Of a DNA stretch of 64,000 bases, positions 26,050 to 35,006 are shown one piece after another (the first letter of the stretch is position 1; each line of letters starts with the position of its first letter). Source of the DNA: Streptomyces griseochromogenes (GTDB lineage Bacteria; Actinomycetota; Actinomycetes; Streptomycetales; Streptomycetaceae). The position numbers and the translations under genes are program-made. The stretch covers positions 1,426,001 through 1,490,000 of the forward strand of contig NZ_CP016279.1 of assembly GCF_001542625.1 (NCBI RefSeq), in the 5' to 3' direction. The notes beneath the pieces are model-generated. The model did no database searches and was not told where the DNA came from. It saw only the letters and a program-made list of their open reading frames with translations.

Positions 26050-26658
26050 ATGATGCCTGCAGCCCGGGAGTCCCTACTGGACGCCGCCCATACGGCCCTC
26101 GCTCGCCGGCCGTGGTCCGCCGTGCGGATGGTCGACGTGGCCGCGGCGGCCGGTGTGTCCCGGCAGACGCTGTACAACGAGTTCGGGAGCAAGGACGGGC
26201 TGGCCCGGGCGCTGGTGCGACGGGAGGCCGACGGGTATCTCGCCGGGGTCGATCGGGCGCTCGCCACGCACGCCGACCCGCGCGACCGGCTCACTGCCAC
26301 CGCCGAGTGGATGGCGTCGGCCGCCCGGGACAACGCGCTGGTGCGGGCCATGCTCACCGGCTGCTGGAGCGAGCGCCTGCCCGCGCCGACGCTCGCCGCC
26401 GTGCCGTCCTCCTCCGCCGTTCCCGCGCAGCGCAGGGCGGACGGGCCGCTGCCCTCGCCCGGCGACTTCGTGCGGATCGTGCGGGACCGGGCGGTGACGG
26501 TACTGCGCGGAACCGACACGGTGAAGCCCGGCGGTGCCGAGCTCGCGCGTTCCTGTGAGTACGTCGTGCGGCTCGCGCTGTCCTGTGTGGCCGCGCCGCC
26601 GGGGGAGGGGGGCATCGCCGAGCTGGTACGAGAAGCGCTCCCCGGACAGCTGATCTGA
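26050..26658 (+). CDS. TetR-family transcriptional regulator
   Basis: 202 aa. The N-terminal helix-turn-helix (residues about 10-58) contains the TetR pattern MVDVAAAAGVSRQTLYNEFGSKDGL. The ligand-binding C-terminal region is not assignable. Two consecutive ATGs (26050 and 26053) follow GGGAGG; spacing favours the second. It faces the SMR exporter gene convergently, a common regulator-efflux pairing, though control of that exporter is inference. Confidence 0.87.
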   Translation: MMPAARESLLDAAHTALARRPWSAVRMVDVAAAAGVSRQTLYNEFGSKDGLARALVRREADGYLAGVDRALATHADPRDRLTATAEWMASAARDNALVRAMLTGCWSERLPAPTLAAVPSSSAVPAQRRADGPLPSPGDFVRIVRDRAVTVLRGTDTVKPGGAELARSCEYVVRLALSCVAAPPGEGGIAELVREALPGQLI

Positions 26659-26863
26659 CACGTCGTGCCGCTCGAAGTCGGCGGCGTGGCGGTGGACTTC
26701 GGCGGCGGAGCACTCGTACGGGGCTTCACCCCCACGCTGGAGCGGCCGGAGTGGCCGGAGAGAGGTGAAGCCCCCGGCCTGGTCGCCGAGTCGGGGCCCC
26801 GTCGGTCGACCACGTTCTCCGAACCGCTCGAACTCGCCGTACCTGAAGGGGAGTCGGGGCCGT

Positions 26864-27187
26864 CTAGTGGGTCGATCCGGACAACTGCAGGCCGATCACA
26901 CCGACGATGACCAAGGAGATCGACACGATCTTCAGCGTCGACACCAGGTCACCGAGGAAGACCATGCCGTAGATCGCCGTGCCCGCCGCGCCGATCCCGG
27001 TCCACACGGCATACGCGGGGCCGACGTCGAGCTTCTTCAGCGAGAGGGTCAGCAGGCCGAAGCTGCCGAGCGCGAAGGTGGCGAAGGCGAACGTCGGCCA
27101 CAGGCGGGTGAACCCGTGCGAGAGCTTCAGGCACACGGCGAAACCGGTCTCCAGAATCCCGGCCACGATGACCAGCAGCCACGCCAT
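26864..27187 (-). CDS. sugE: SMR-family exporter (SugE/Gdx-like)
   Basis: 107 aa, the usual four-helix small multidrug resistance length. The essential proton/substrate glutamate is E13 in helix 1 (VAGILE), and the GPAYAVWTGIGAAGTA motif fits the Gdx/SugE subgroup, whose characterised members export guanidinium. No guanidine riboswitch is recognisable in the short leader; a -10-like CATAAT lies about 40 bp upstream. TetR gene converges from the other side. Confidence 0.87.
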   Translation of the reverse strand: MAWLLVIVAGILETGFAVCLKLSHGFTRLWPTFAFATFALGSFGLLTLSLKKLDVGPAYAVWTGIGAAGTAIYGMVFLGDLVSTLKIVSISLVIVGVIGLQLSGSTH

Positions 27188-27271
27188 GCGCTGTCCTCCC
27201 GTAGGTCCGGATCACCGGCTCGGTGCGATTATGCACTTACCGGACTCGGGCCCCCGCAAACAACGCGGTGC

Positions 27272-28282
27272 TCAGTCGCCTTCCTTGCGCTCCCGCGTGG
27301 CCAGCAGCCGGCGCAGCGAGTACAGCCGCGACGGGTCCGCGTGACCCTCTTCCACCCACGCGTCCAGCGCGCAGTCCGGCTCGTCGTGACTGCACGCGCG
27401 CGGGCAGCCCTCCGTGCCCGGTTCCAGGTCCGGGAAGGCGTGGATCACCCGGGACGGGTCGATGTGCGCGAGGCCGAAGGACCGTACGCCGGGGGTGTCG
27501 ATGACCCAGCCGTCCGTGGTGGTCAGGGGGAGGGCGAGCGCCGAGGTGGTGGTGTGGCGGCCGCGGCCGGTCACCGCGTTGACGTGGCCCGTCGTACGGC
27601 GGCGGTCCTCCGGGACCAGCGCGTTGACCAGGGTCGTCTTGCCCACGCCCGAGTGACCCACGAAGGCGGTGATCTTGCCGTTCAGGTACTCGCGCACCCG
27701 GTCCGCCGCGTCGCCGTTCTCCAGCTCCTCGCGGCTGGTGACGACGTAGGGGATGTCGAGGTGGCCGTACAGCTCCAGCAGCTTGTCCGGCGGGGCCAGG
27801 TCCGACTTGGTCATCACCAGCAGCGGCTCCAGACCGCCGTCGTAGGCCGCGACCAGACAGCGGTCGATCAGGCGCGGGCGCGGCTCCGGGTCGGCGAGCG
27901 CGGTGACGATCGCCAACTGGTCGGCGTTGGCCACGACCACCCGCTCGTACGGATCGTCGTCATCGGCCGTACGACGCAGCAACGAGCTGCGCTCCTCGAT
28001 GCGCACGATCCGCGCGAGCGTGTCCTTCTGGCCGGACAGATCGCCGACCAGGGCCACCCGGTCGCCCACCACGGCCGCCTTGCGGCCCAGTTCGCGGGCC
28101 TTCATCGCCATGATGGGACGGTCTTCGACCAGGCAGGTCAGTCGGCCCCGGTCGACGGTGAGGACCATGCCCTCGGCCGCGTCCTCGTGCTTGGGCCGGA
28201 TGTTCGTGCGCGGCCGGTTGCCCTTGCGGTTGGGGCGGCTGCGGATGTCGTCCTCGTCGGTGTGCTTGCCGTAGCGGCGCAT
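27272..28282 (-). CDS. rsgA: ribosome small-subunit-dependent GTPase RsgA
   Basis: 336 aa with the circularly permuted GTPase order: an N-terminal OB fold (about residues 40-110), G4 (TKSD, about 180), then P-loop G1 (GHSGVGKT, about 230) and DTPG (G3). The C-terminal zinc domain shows CPRACSHDEPDCAL. RsgA checks late 30S maturation. It lies 16 bp after aroA on the same strand, a standard actinobacterial order, so it is probably cotranscribed. Confidence 0.93.
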   Translation of the reverse strand: MRRYGKHTDEDDIRSRPNRKGNRPRTNIRPKHEDAAEGMVLTVDRGRLTCLVEDRPIMAMKARELGRKAAVVGDRVALVGDLSGQKDTLARIVRIEERSSLLRRTADDDDPYERVVVANADQLAIVTALADPEPRPRLIDRCLVAAYDGGLEPLLVMTKSDLAPPDKLLELYGHLDIPYVVTSREELENGDAADRVREYLNGKITAFVGHSGVGKTTLVNALVPEDRRRTTGHVNAVTGRGRHTTTSALALPLTTTDGWVIDTPGVRSFGLAHIDPSRVIHAFPDLEPGTEGCPRACSHDEPDCALDAWVEEGHADPSRLYSLRRLLATRERKEGD

Positions 28283-28298
28283 GGTCCCAGTCCGCCCG

Positions 28299-29612
28299 TC
28301 AGTTCCCCAGCATCCCGGTCCACAGGTCGGGGAAGTCGGGCAGGGTCTTCGCCGTCGTCGCCACGTTCTCGATCCGCACACCCTCGACCGCCAGGCCGAT
28401 GATCGCTCCGGCCGTTGCCATACGGTGGTCCTCGTAGGTGTGGAAGACGCCGCCGTGCAGTGCGCGCGGGCGGATGTGCAGGCCGTCGGCCGTCTCGGTG
28501 ACATCGCCGCCGAGTTCGTTGATCTCCTTGGTGAGCGCGGCCAGCCGGTCCGTCTCGTGCAGCCGCAGGTGGGCCACGCCGCGCAGGGTGGAGGGGGAGT
28601 CCGCGAGGGCGGCCACCGCCGCGATCCCCGGGGTCAGCTCGCCCACGTCGCCGAGGTCCACGTCGATGCCGTGGATGGTGCCCGAGCCGGTGAACTCCAG
28701 CCCGTACTCGGTCAGTTCGCAGGAACCGCCCATCTCGGTGAAGATCTCCCGCAGCCGGTCACCCGGCTGGGTGGTGCGGGCCGGCCAGTCCGGGATCAGC
28801 ACCTTGCCGCCGGTGACCAGGGCCGCCGCCAGGAACGGCTGGGCGTTCGACAGGTCCGGCTCGATCGTCAGGTCCCGGCCGAGCAGCGCGCCCGGCGTCA
28901 CCCGCCAGACGTTGGGCTCGCCGCCCGACTCCGGGGTGTCCACCTGGGCGCCGACCGCGCGCAGCATGTCCACGGTCATCCGGATGTGCGGCATGGAGGG
29001 CAGGCTCGCGCCGGTGTGACGCACCTCGACGCCCTGGTTGAACCGCGGGCCGGACAGCAGCAGCGCCGACACGAACTGGGAGGACGAGGAGGCGTCGACC
29101 GACACCGGGCCGCCGTCCAGGGCACCGCCGCCGTGCACGGTCAGCGGCAGCGCGCCCCGGCCGTCGTCGTCGATCCGGGCGCCGAGCACACGCAGCGCGT
29201 CGATCACGCCGTTCAGCGGGCGCTCGTACGACCGCGGGTCCCCGTCGAACCGGATGGGGCCGTCGGCCAGCGCGGCCACGGGCGGCAGGAAGCGCATCAC
29301 CGTGCCGGCGTTGCCGACGTCGACCGTGGCCGGACCGCGCAGGCCCGTGGGCAGCACCCGCCAGGCCTCACCGGAGCCGTCCGGGCCCACCCCCTCCTCG
29401 ATCTCCACGCCCATGGCCCGCAGGGCACCGGCCATCAGCAGCGTGTCGCGGGAGCGCAGCGGGCGGCGCAGCCAGCCGGGCTCGGAGGCCAGGGCGGCGA
29501 GCACGAGGGCGCGGTTGGTGACCGACTTGGACCCGGGCACGTGGACCGTCGCGTCGACGGCTCCGCTCGCGTGCGGGGCGGGCCAGAGGGCAGGGGCGGT
29601 GTTCGGGGCCAT
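28299..29612 (-). CDS. aroA: 3-phosphoshikimate 1-carboxyvinyltransferase (EPSP synthase)
   Basis: 437 aa, complete. Makes EPSP in the shikimate pathway and is the target of glyphosate. Visible family segments: [17 protein letters not shown] (about 25-42), [16 protein letters not shown] (about 100), and the C-terminal [13 protein letters not shown] (about 395). The start has no SD and lies about 9 bp from a TATAAA box, so the mRNA may be leaderless (see finding). rsgA follows. Confidence 0.95.
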   Translation of the reverse strand: MAPNTAPALWPAPHASGAVDATVHVPGSKSVTNRALVLAALASEPGWLRRPLRSRDTLLMAGALRAMGVEIEEGVGPDGSGEAWRVLPTGLRGPATVDVGNAGTVMRFLPPVAALADGPIRFDGDPRSYERPLNGVIDALRVLGARIDDDGRGALPLTVHGGGALDGGPVSVDASSSSQFVSALLLSGPRFNQGVEVRHTGASLPSMPHIRMTVDMLRAVGAQVDTPESGGEPNVWRVTPGALLGRDLTIEPDLSNAQPFLAAALVTGGKVLIPDWPARTTQPGDRLREIFTEMGGSCELTEYGLEFTGSGTIHGIDVDLGDVGELTPGIAAVAALADSPSTLRGVAHLRLHETDRLAALTKEINELGGDVTETADGLHIRPRALHGGVFHTYEDHRMATAGAIIGLAVEGVRIENVATTAKTLPDFPDLWTGMLGN

Positions 29613-29618
29613 AGGGCA

Positions 29619-29628
29619 ACTTTATAAG
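29619..29628 (-). promoter_or_regulatory. putative -10 of a leaderless aroA transcript
   Basis: On the minus strand TATAAA (29626-29621) lies 8 bp before the aroA ATG (29612), with no SD between. A -10 at this distance predicts transcription start at or next to the A of ATG. Confidence 0.4.
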
Positions 29629-29721
29629 CAGGGCCGCGGGGCCGTTCTTCGTCCGCGGCTGAGTGGGGCCCGGCCGCCCCGCCCGGAGTCTCGGCTCCGC
29701 TCACACCCGGGGGACCCCGAT

Positions 29722-29765
29722 TGCGGCGGAGCCGCATGTCGGCACGGCCCCGCGCCTCTGATGCC
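29722..29765. repeat. dispersed intergenic repeat, family 2 (GCGGAGCCGCAT type)
   Basis: GCGGAGCCGCATGTCGGCAC followed by a CCCCGCGCC core, closely matched by 37478-37519. Lies in the gap between aroA and the M50 peptidase. Short intergenic repeats of this kind recur in Streptomyces. Confidence 0.5.
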
Positions 29766-29782
29766 GGTGCGGCGCACCGGCA

Positions 29783-30505
29783 TCAGCCGGTCAGCAGCCA
29801 GCGCCCCCCGCCGGCCACCGAACACAGCGACACCGCGTAGAACAGGAACAGCCACAGGCCCGCCGGTACGTGCGTCAGCCGCGCCAGCTGGTCCGCGTCC
29901 GAGTCGCCCGCCTGTCCGCGGACCCGCTTGGCCTGGAGCTCGAAAGGCGGACGCACGCCGCCGAACAACAGGAACCACACCACCGTGTACGCGAAGGCGG
30001 CCTGGACCTGGGGACCCGCCAGCCAGGACACCAGCAGGAAGGCGCCCCCGGCCAGGACCACGGTCAGGACCCCGTACGCGTTGCGGATCATCACCAGCAT
30101 CGCCACGAGCAGGGCCGTCGCCGCCCACAGCAGCAGCGTGATGCGGCCCGCCGCCAGCAGGGCGGCTCCGCCCATGCCCAGCAGCGAGGGCGCCGTGTAC
30201 CCGGCGGCCGCCGTGAGGATCATGCCCAGGCCGTACGGCTTGCCGCGGCTGACCGTGAGGCCGCTGGTGTCGGAGTGCAGGCGGATGCCCGTCAGCTGCC
30301 GGCCGGTGAGCAGGGCCACCAGACCGTGGCCGCCCTCGTGGGCGATGGTGATGGCGTTGCGCGATATGCGCCACAGGGCGTGCGGGGCGACCACGGCGAA
30401 CGCGACCGCGGCCGTGGCGATCACCACCCAGGTGTCGGGGTCGGGCTGGGTGCCGGTGAGCCGGTCCCAGAGACCGGGCAGCGTGGTGGCGGCGAGGCTG
30501 TCCAT
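29783..30505 (-). CDS. M50-family membrane metallopeptidase
   Basis: 240 aa with several membrane helices. The zinc motif is HEGGH (in TIAHEGGHGLVALLTGRQLTG, about residue 56), which fits the M50B-like peptidase family of actinobacteria. A second metal ligand in a later helix is not obvious. Substrate unknown; site-2-type proteases often release membrane-bound regulators. Upstream (30543-30592) it carries a family 1 dispersed repeat. Confidence 0.8.
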   Translation of the reverse strand: MDSLAATTLPGLWDRLTGTQPDPDTWVVIATAAVAFAVVAPHALWRISRNAITIAHEGGHGLVALLTGRQLTGIRLHSDTSGLTVSRGKPYGLGMILTAAAGYTAPSLLGMGGAALLAAGRITLLLWAATALLVAMLVMIRNAYGVLTVVLAGGAFLLVSWLAGPQVQAAFAYTVVWFLLFGGVRPPFELQAKRVRGQAGDSDADQLARLTHVPAGLWLFLFYAVSLCSVAGGGRWLLTG

Positions 30506-30542
30506 ATGTCCGAGCGGCTCCCTGTACTGGTGATCGATACGG

Positions 30543-30592
30543 TTCGGCGTGAAGCGCCGTCGTCGAGGGGTGGTGGTCGGGTGACGGGTGGG
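30543..30592. repeat. dispersed intergenic repeat, family 1, copy A
   Basis: About 48 bp nearly matching 42045-42093 (about six differences), with the shared hairpin GGCG-TGAAG-CGCC followed by a GGGGTGGTGGTCGGGTG block. Its right half also matches 36262-36290. It sits in the divergent region between the M50 and SRAP genes. Confidence 0.55.
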
Positions 30593-30610
30593 CCTGGCAG
30601 TGTGGCATGC

Positions 30611-31426
30611 ATGTGCGGACGGTATGCATCCAGTCGTAGGCCCGAGGATCTCGCAGGAGTCTTCGAGATCGAGAAGTGGGAGCCGGAGGCGCCCTTGGAG
30701 CCGGACTACAACGTGGCTCCGACCAAAGAGGTCTACGCCGTCCTGGACCGTCCCGTGAAAGACGCGGACTCCCCCCGCCCGGTTCGCCAGCTGCGCAAGC
30801 TGAAGTGGGGACTGGTGCCCTCCTGGGCCAAGACGCCGGAGGGCGGAGCCCGGATGATCAACGCGCGCGCGGAGACCGTCCACGAGAAGCCGGCCTACCG
30901 GCGCGCTTTCGCCGCCCGGCGCTGCATCCTGCCCGCCGACGGCTACTACGAGTGGGTCACCGGCACGCAGGAGCGGGAGCTGGAGGTCGAGGGGAAGAAG
31001 AAGCGGCCGCGCAAGCAGCCCTACTTCGTGCTGCCCGCCGACGGCTCGGTGTTCGCGATGGCCGGGCTGTACGAGTTCTGGCGGGACCGGACCCTGCCCG
31101 ACGACCACCCGCAGGCCTGGTGGGTCACCTGCTCGGTGATCACCACCGAGGCGGAGCGGACCCCGCTGGCCGTCGCCCCCGCCGAGGGTCCGTACTCCCT
31201 CGCCGACATCCATCCCCGGATGCCCCTCATGCTCACTCCGGACCGCTGGGACGCCTGGCTGGACCCGGGCCGTACGGACCCAGACGGCCTGCGCGAGCTG
31301 CTGGCCCCGCCCGGGCCCGGCCTGATGCGCGCCTACCCGGTCTCCACCGCCGTCAGCAACGTCCGCAACAACGGCCCCGAGCTGCTGGAGGAGCTGGAGG
31401 CGCCGGAAGAGAGCACACTCTTCTGA
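30611..31426 (+). CDS. SOS-response-associated peptidase / abasic-site shield (SRAP)
   Basis: 271 aa of the SRAP (YedK/HMCES) family, which crosslinks to abasic sites in single-stranded DNA through Cys2. The start MCGRYAS exposes Cys2 after Met removal, which fixes the start at 30611. Other catalytic residues are recognisable: YNVAPT (about 34), ADGYYEW (about 115) and the HPRMP histidine (about 200). One nucleotide separates its stop from the following hydrolase start. Confidence 0.93.
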   Translation: MCGRYASSRRPEDLAGVFEIEKWEPEAPLEPDYNVAPTKEVYAVLDRPVKDADSPRPVRQLRKLKWGLVPSWAKTPEGGARMINARAETVHEKPAYRRAFAARRCILPADGYYEWVTGTQERELEVEGKKKRPRKQPYFVLPADGSVFAMAGLYEFWRDRTLPDDHPQAWWVTCSVITTEAERTPLAVAPAEGPYSLADIHPRMPLMLTPDRWDAWLDPGRTDPDGLRELLAPPGPGLMRAYPVSTAVSNVRNNGPELLEELEAPEESTLF

Positions 31427-31427
31427 C

Positions 31428-32132
31428 GTGACCGATGTGACCGATGTGACCGGCATGACTGATGTGACTGGCGTGACTGATGTGACTGGCGTTACTCAAG
31501 AGATCACCGAGACCGAGACCGAGACCGAGGCCGGGCCCGCCCGCATCACCTGGCACCCGGCGAAGCGGGCGCGGCTGGTGCTCGCCGTCAGCCATGGGGC
31601 CGGCGGCGGCATCGAGGCCCGGGACCTGCAGGCTCTCGCCCGGGTGCTGCCCGGGCACGGCGTGACCGTGGCCCTGGTCGAGCAGCCCTGGCGGGTCGCG
31701 GGCAAGAAGGTCGCGCCCGCGCCGAAGACCCTCGACACCGGCTGGCGCGGCATCTGGCCCGAGCTCGCCCGGCCCGGGCTGCCGGTGGTCTCCGGCGGTC
31801 GCAGCGCCGGCGCCCGGGTCGCCTGCCGGACCGCCACCGAGCTGGGCGCGCACGCCGTGCTCGCGCTGAGCTTCCCGCTGCACCCGCCGGGCAAGCCGGA
31901 GAAGTCCCGCGCCGACGAGCTGCTCGGTGCCGGGGTGCCCACGCTGGTCGTGCAGGGCGGGAACGATCCCTTCGGGAAGCCGGAGGAGTTTCCCGAGGGC
32001 GCGTACGAGCTGGTCGAGGTGCCCTACGGCGATCATGGGTTCGCCGTGCCGAAACGTGCGGAGATCACCCAGGAGCGGGCACTGGAGATCATCACCGAGG
32101 GTGTCCTGAAGTGGGTCGCGTCACTCGGGTGA
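31428..32132 (+). CDS. alpha/beta hydrolase (dienelactone-hydrolase-like / KANL3-Tex30 group)
   Basis: 234 aa. Core motifs: the oxyanion strand LVLAVSHGAGGG (about 43-54), nucleophile elbow GGRSAGARV (Ser near 119), an acidic residue in VVQGGNDPFG, and a final His in YGDHGF. The first 35 residues are a repetitive TDVTDVTG.. and TETETETE stretch encoded by a short tandem repeat with several in-frame GTG/ATG codons, so the true start is uncertain. It follows the SRAP gene after one base. Confidence 0.82.
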   Translation: MTDVTDVTGMTDVTGVTDVTGVTQEITETETETEAGPARITWHPAKRARLVLAVSHGAGGGIEARDLQALARVLPGHGVTVALVEQPWRVAGKKVAPAPKTLDTGWRGIWPELARPGLPVVSGGRSAGARVACRTATELGAHAVLALSFPLHPPGKPEKSRADELLGAGVPTLVVQGGNDPFGKPEEFPEGAYELVEVPYGDHGFAVPKRAEITQERALEIITEGVLKWVASLG

Positions 32133-32137
32133 GGCCC

Positions 32138-32164
32138 GGGAATGTCGCACGGCGCAGTGCTGTT
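32138..32164 (+). promoter_or_regulatory. sigma-R-dependent promoter of sigR (autoregulatory)
   Basis: GGGAAT (32138-32143), an 18-bp spacer and GTT (32162-32164) match the sigma-R promoter consensus exactly. It corresponds to the thiol-stress-induced, autoregulated promoter known for S. coelicolor sigR. Confidence 0.85.
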
Positions 32165-32438
32165 GTGGCGGACAGGAGTGCTGAAGCAGTGGCACCGACG
32201 TCGTAGAGAGGGAGTCCGCCGCATGGGTTCGACCATCTGCCCGCCCGTCGCCCACCACCCCGTGGACGGGCTTGGCCCGGCAGAGTCCGATTCGAGCCGC
32301 AGCAGCCGCACTGACCTGGACTGGACGGTGCTGCACGCGGGCAGGACCGCTCCTATTCGAGGGGCGGCGGGCACGGGTCGTGTTCTATCCTCCGAAACGA
32401 GTGGGATCGGTTTCGGTCCTGCCCGGGATCTTGAGGAG

Positions 32439-33146
32439 GTGGGTCCGGTCACTGGGACCGACGCAGGGACCGACAACGGCCAGGCGGAGCTGCCCGAGGG
32501 CCAGGGCATGAGCGCGGAGGCGAGCAGGGAGACCAGCTCCGAGTCGACCGCGGAGCGCAGTGCGCGCTTCGAGCGGGACGCGCTCGAATTCCTCGACCAG
32601 ATGTACTCGGCCGCGCTGCGCATGACGCGCAACCCGGCCGACGCCGAGGACCTGGTGCAGGAGACGTACGCCAAGGCGTACGCGTCCTTCCACCAGTTCC
32701 GCGAGGGCACCAACCTCAAGGCGTGGCTGTACCGGATCCTCACGAACACGTTCATCAACTCCTACCGCAAGAAGCAGCGCGAGCCCCAGCGCAGCGCGGC
32801 CGAGGAGATCGAGGACTGGCAGCTCGCCCGTGCCGAGTCGCACATGTCGACCGGTCTGCGCTCCGCCGAGTCGCAGGCTCTCGACCACCTGCCCGACTCG
32901 GACGTGAAGTCAGCCCTGCAGGCGATCCCCGAGGAGTTCCGCATCGCCGTCTATCTCGCGGATGTAGAGGGCTTTGCGTACAAGGAGATCGCGGACATCA
33001 TGGGGACACCCATCGGTACGGTGATGTCCCGGCTGCACCGGGGCCGCCGTCAACTGCGCGGCATGCTGGAGGACTACGCCCGCGAACGCGGGCTGGTTCC
33101 GGCCGGCGCCGGGGAGTCGAACGAAGCGAAAGGCTCGGGCTCATGA
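32439..33146 (+). CDS. sigR: ECF sigma factor SigR (thiol-oxidative stress)
   Basis: 235 aa from GTG 32439; the frame is open to ATG 32223 and an internal GTG at 32262. Sigma region 2 spans about 45-115 ([31 protein letters not shown]) and region 4 about 150-205 ([44 protein letters not shown]). In S. coelicolor a longer, unstable isoform is made from the upstream start when transcribed from the sigma-R promoter; the same arrangement is visible here. The stop overlaps rsrA (ATGA), giving coupled synthesis of sigma and anti-sigma. Confidence 0.93.
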
Positions 33147-33445
33147 GCTGCGGAGATCCGCACGAGACGGACTGCAGTGAGGTCCTCGACCATCTGTACG
33201 AGTTCCTCGACAGCGAGATGCCGGACGTCGATCGCGACAAGTTCCAGCACCACTTCGAGGAATGCTCTCCGTGCCTGGAGAAGTACGGCCTGGAGCAGGC
33301 CGTGAAGAAGCTCGTCAAGCGGTGCTGCGGGCATGACGACGTGCCCGCCGACCTGCGCGCCAAGGTCATGGGGCGGATCGATCTGATCCGCTCCGGCCAG
33401 ACCGTCCCCGAGCACGACGTGACCGCCACGCCGCACGAGGGCTGA
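33143..33445 (+). CDS. rsrA: zinc-binding anti-sigma factor RsrA
   Basis: 100 aa. It carries the ZAS motif H37-x3-C41-x2-C44 plus Cys3, Cys11 and the 61-62 Cys pair. In RsrA a disulphide involving Cys11, Cys41 and/or Cys44 expels zinc and frees sigma-R upon thiol oxidation. It overlaps sigR by four bases. The family length (about 105 aa) fits. Confidence 0.95.
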
Positions 33446-33519
33446 GCGGCGCCGTTCGCACGACTCGCACGGTCCGAGCCGCACGACTGCATGACTCCGA
33501 GCCGTACGACTCGCACGAT

Positions 33520-33557
33520 CTGGGTCGCGCGCTCGCCTCTGGGTCGCGCGCTCACCT
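33520..33557. repeat. 19-bp tandem repeat after rsrA
   Basis: CTGGGTCGCGCGCTCGCCT (33520-33538) is repeated at 33539-33557 with one change. Another pair of imperfect repeats (TCCGAGCCG(C/T)ACGACT) precedes it near 33473-33510. Confidence 0.7.
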
Positions 33558-33689
33558 CTGAGACGTGCGCTCGACATCGCCGAGCGCCAGGCGTCACCCG
33601 AATGTGCTAATCCTCGGGTCATCATCCCCGTACCCTCCGATTCCCGCCCTAGGCTCCGAGCCTGGAGCGGCATGGTCGGGAGGGGCGTG

Positions 33690-35006
33690 ATGGAGGCGGT
33701 TCCGGCGCGGGCACGCGGCTATGTCGCCTGTGTTGCCCTGCTGGCCGTGCTCTGCGTCCTGCGCCTGCCGGCCATCCGCACACCCTGGTGGGCGCTCGCC
33801 CTGCTCGCCGCGCTGTACGCGGCCTGCGAGCACGTCGTACGGCGCCGCCTGAGCGGCACCTGCACCTTCTACCCCGTTCTGCTCGCCGGGGCGTTCCTGC
33901 TGCCCCCGCCCGCCGCCGCGCTCGTCCCGCTGCCGGCCGCCCTGTTGGCCCGCGTCGAGCAGCGGCCCGGGTGGCCGCGCCGGGTCTGGCGGGCCGCGCA
34001 GCCCTCGCTCGCGGTGTGGGCCGCGGCCCGGGTGCACTGGGGGCTCGGCGGCCGGGACGCCGTCGTGCGCTGCGACTTCCCCTACGCCCTCGTGCCGGCC
34101 GGGGCGGCCGTCCTCGCCTTCTGCCTGGTGCTCGCCGCGCTCGACGGCGGGATCCTCGCCGCGGCCGAGCATGTGCCGGTGCGCAGGGCCTGGCGCGGGC
34201 TGCTGTCCCGCTCACTGGCACCGGTCGCGGTGCACGGGCTCGCCGGGCTGATGATGGCCGTGCTGTGGCGCAGCCCGTACGGACCCGTCGCCGCGTTGCT
34301 CGTGCTGCTGCCGATGTGCGTCTCCTGCTGGGTCTTCGCCCAGTACCACCGGGAGAGAGCCGCCCACCAGGCCACCATCCGCGCACTGGTGCAGGCCGTC
34401 GACATCAAGGACGGCTACACCCGTGGCCACAGCGAGCGGGTCGGACAGGCCTCCGTGATGATCGCCCGCGAACTCCGCATGGACGACGAGCGCGTCGAGG
34501 TGCTGCGCTTCGCCGGCATCCTGCACGACGTCGGCAAGCTCGGCGTCCCCACCCGGCTGCTGCGCAAGGACGGCGCGCTGACCCCCGAGGAACGGCGGAT
34601 CATCGAGCTGCACCCCGAGTACGGCCACGAGATGGTCCGCGGGATCTCCTTCCTCGGCGAGGCCCGCACCGCGATCCTGCACCACCACGAACGGCTCGAC
34701 GGCAGCGGTTACCCCTACGGGCTGGCGGGCGGTCAGATCCCCGAGTGCGCACGGGTGGTGGCCGTCGCGGACGCCTTCGACGCGATGACCTCCACCCGCA
34801 CCTACAGCAGGGCCCGCCCCGTCGAGGCGGCCGTCACGGAGCTGGAACGGTGCGCCGGAACCCAGTTCGACCCACGTATGGTCAGCGCGCTCGTCCGAGC
34901 CCTCGACCGCCACGGCTGGCACCCGGCCGTCACGGCCGACGAGACGCCCCGCGGGCTCCCGCCCCAGCAGCCGGTCGCCGGCAGCCGCAGCGGGACACCC
35001 CGATGA
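33690..35006 (+). CDS. membrane HD-GYP-domain protein
   Basis: 438 aa from ATG 33690, which has GGGAGGGG 4 nt upstream (in-frame ATG at 33672 is an alternative). Residues 1-210 hold about six membrane helices; the C-terminal half is an HD-GYP domain with HDVGK (about 282) and HHERLDGSGYPYG (about 325). HD-GYP proteins hydrolyse cyclic di-GMP or related messengers; activity here is inferred from intact motifs. ATGA overlap couples it to the next HD protein. Confidence 0.87.
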   Translation: MEAVPARARGYVACVALLAVLCVLRLPAIRTPWWALALLAALYAACEHVVRRRLSGTCTFYPVLLAGAFLLPPPAAALVPLPAALLARVEQRPGWPRRVWRAAQPSLAVWAAARVHWGLGGRDAVVRCDFPYALVPAGAAVLAFCLVLAALDGGILAAAEHVPVRRAWRGLLSRSLAPVAVHGLAGLMMAVLWRSPYGPVAALLVLLPMCVSCWVFAQYHRERAAHQATIRALVQAVDIKDGYTRGHSERVGQASVMIARELRMDDERVEVLRFAGILHDVGKLGVPTRLLRKDGALTPEERRIIELHPEYGHEMVRGISFLGEARTAILHHHERLDGSGYPYGLAGGQIPECARVVAVADAFDAMTSTRTYSRARPVEAAVTELERCAGTQFDPRMVSALVRALDRHGWHPAVTADETPRGLPPQQPVAGSRSGTPR

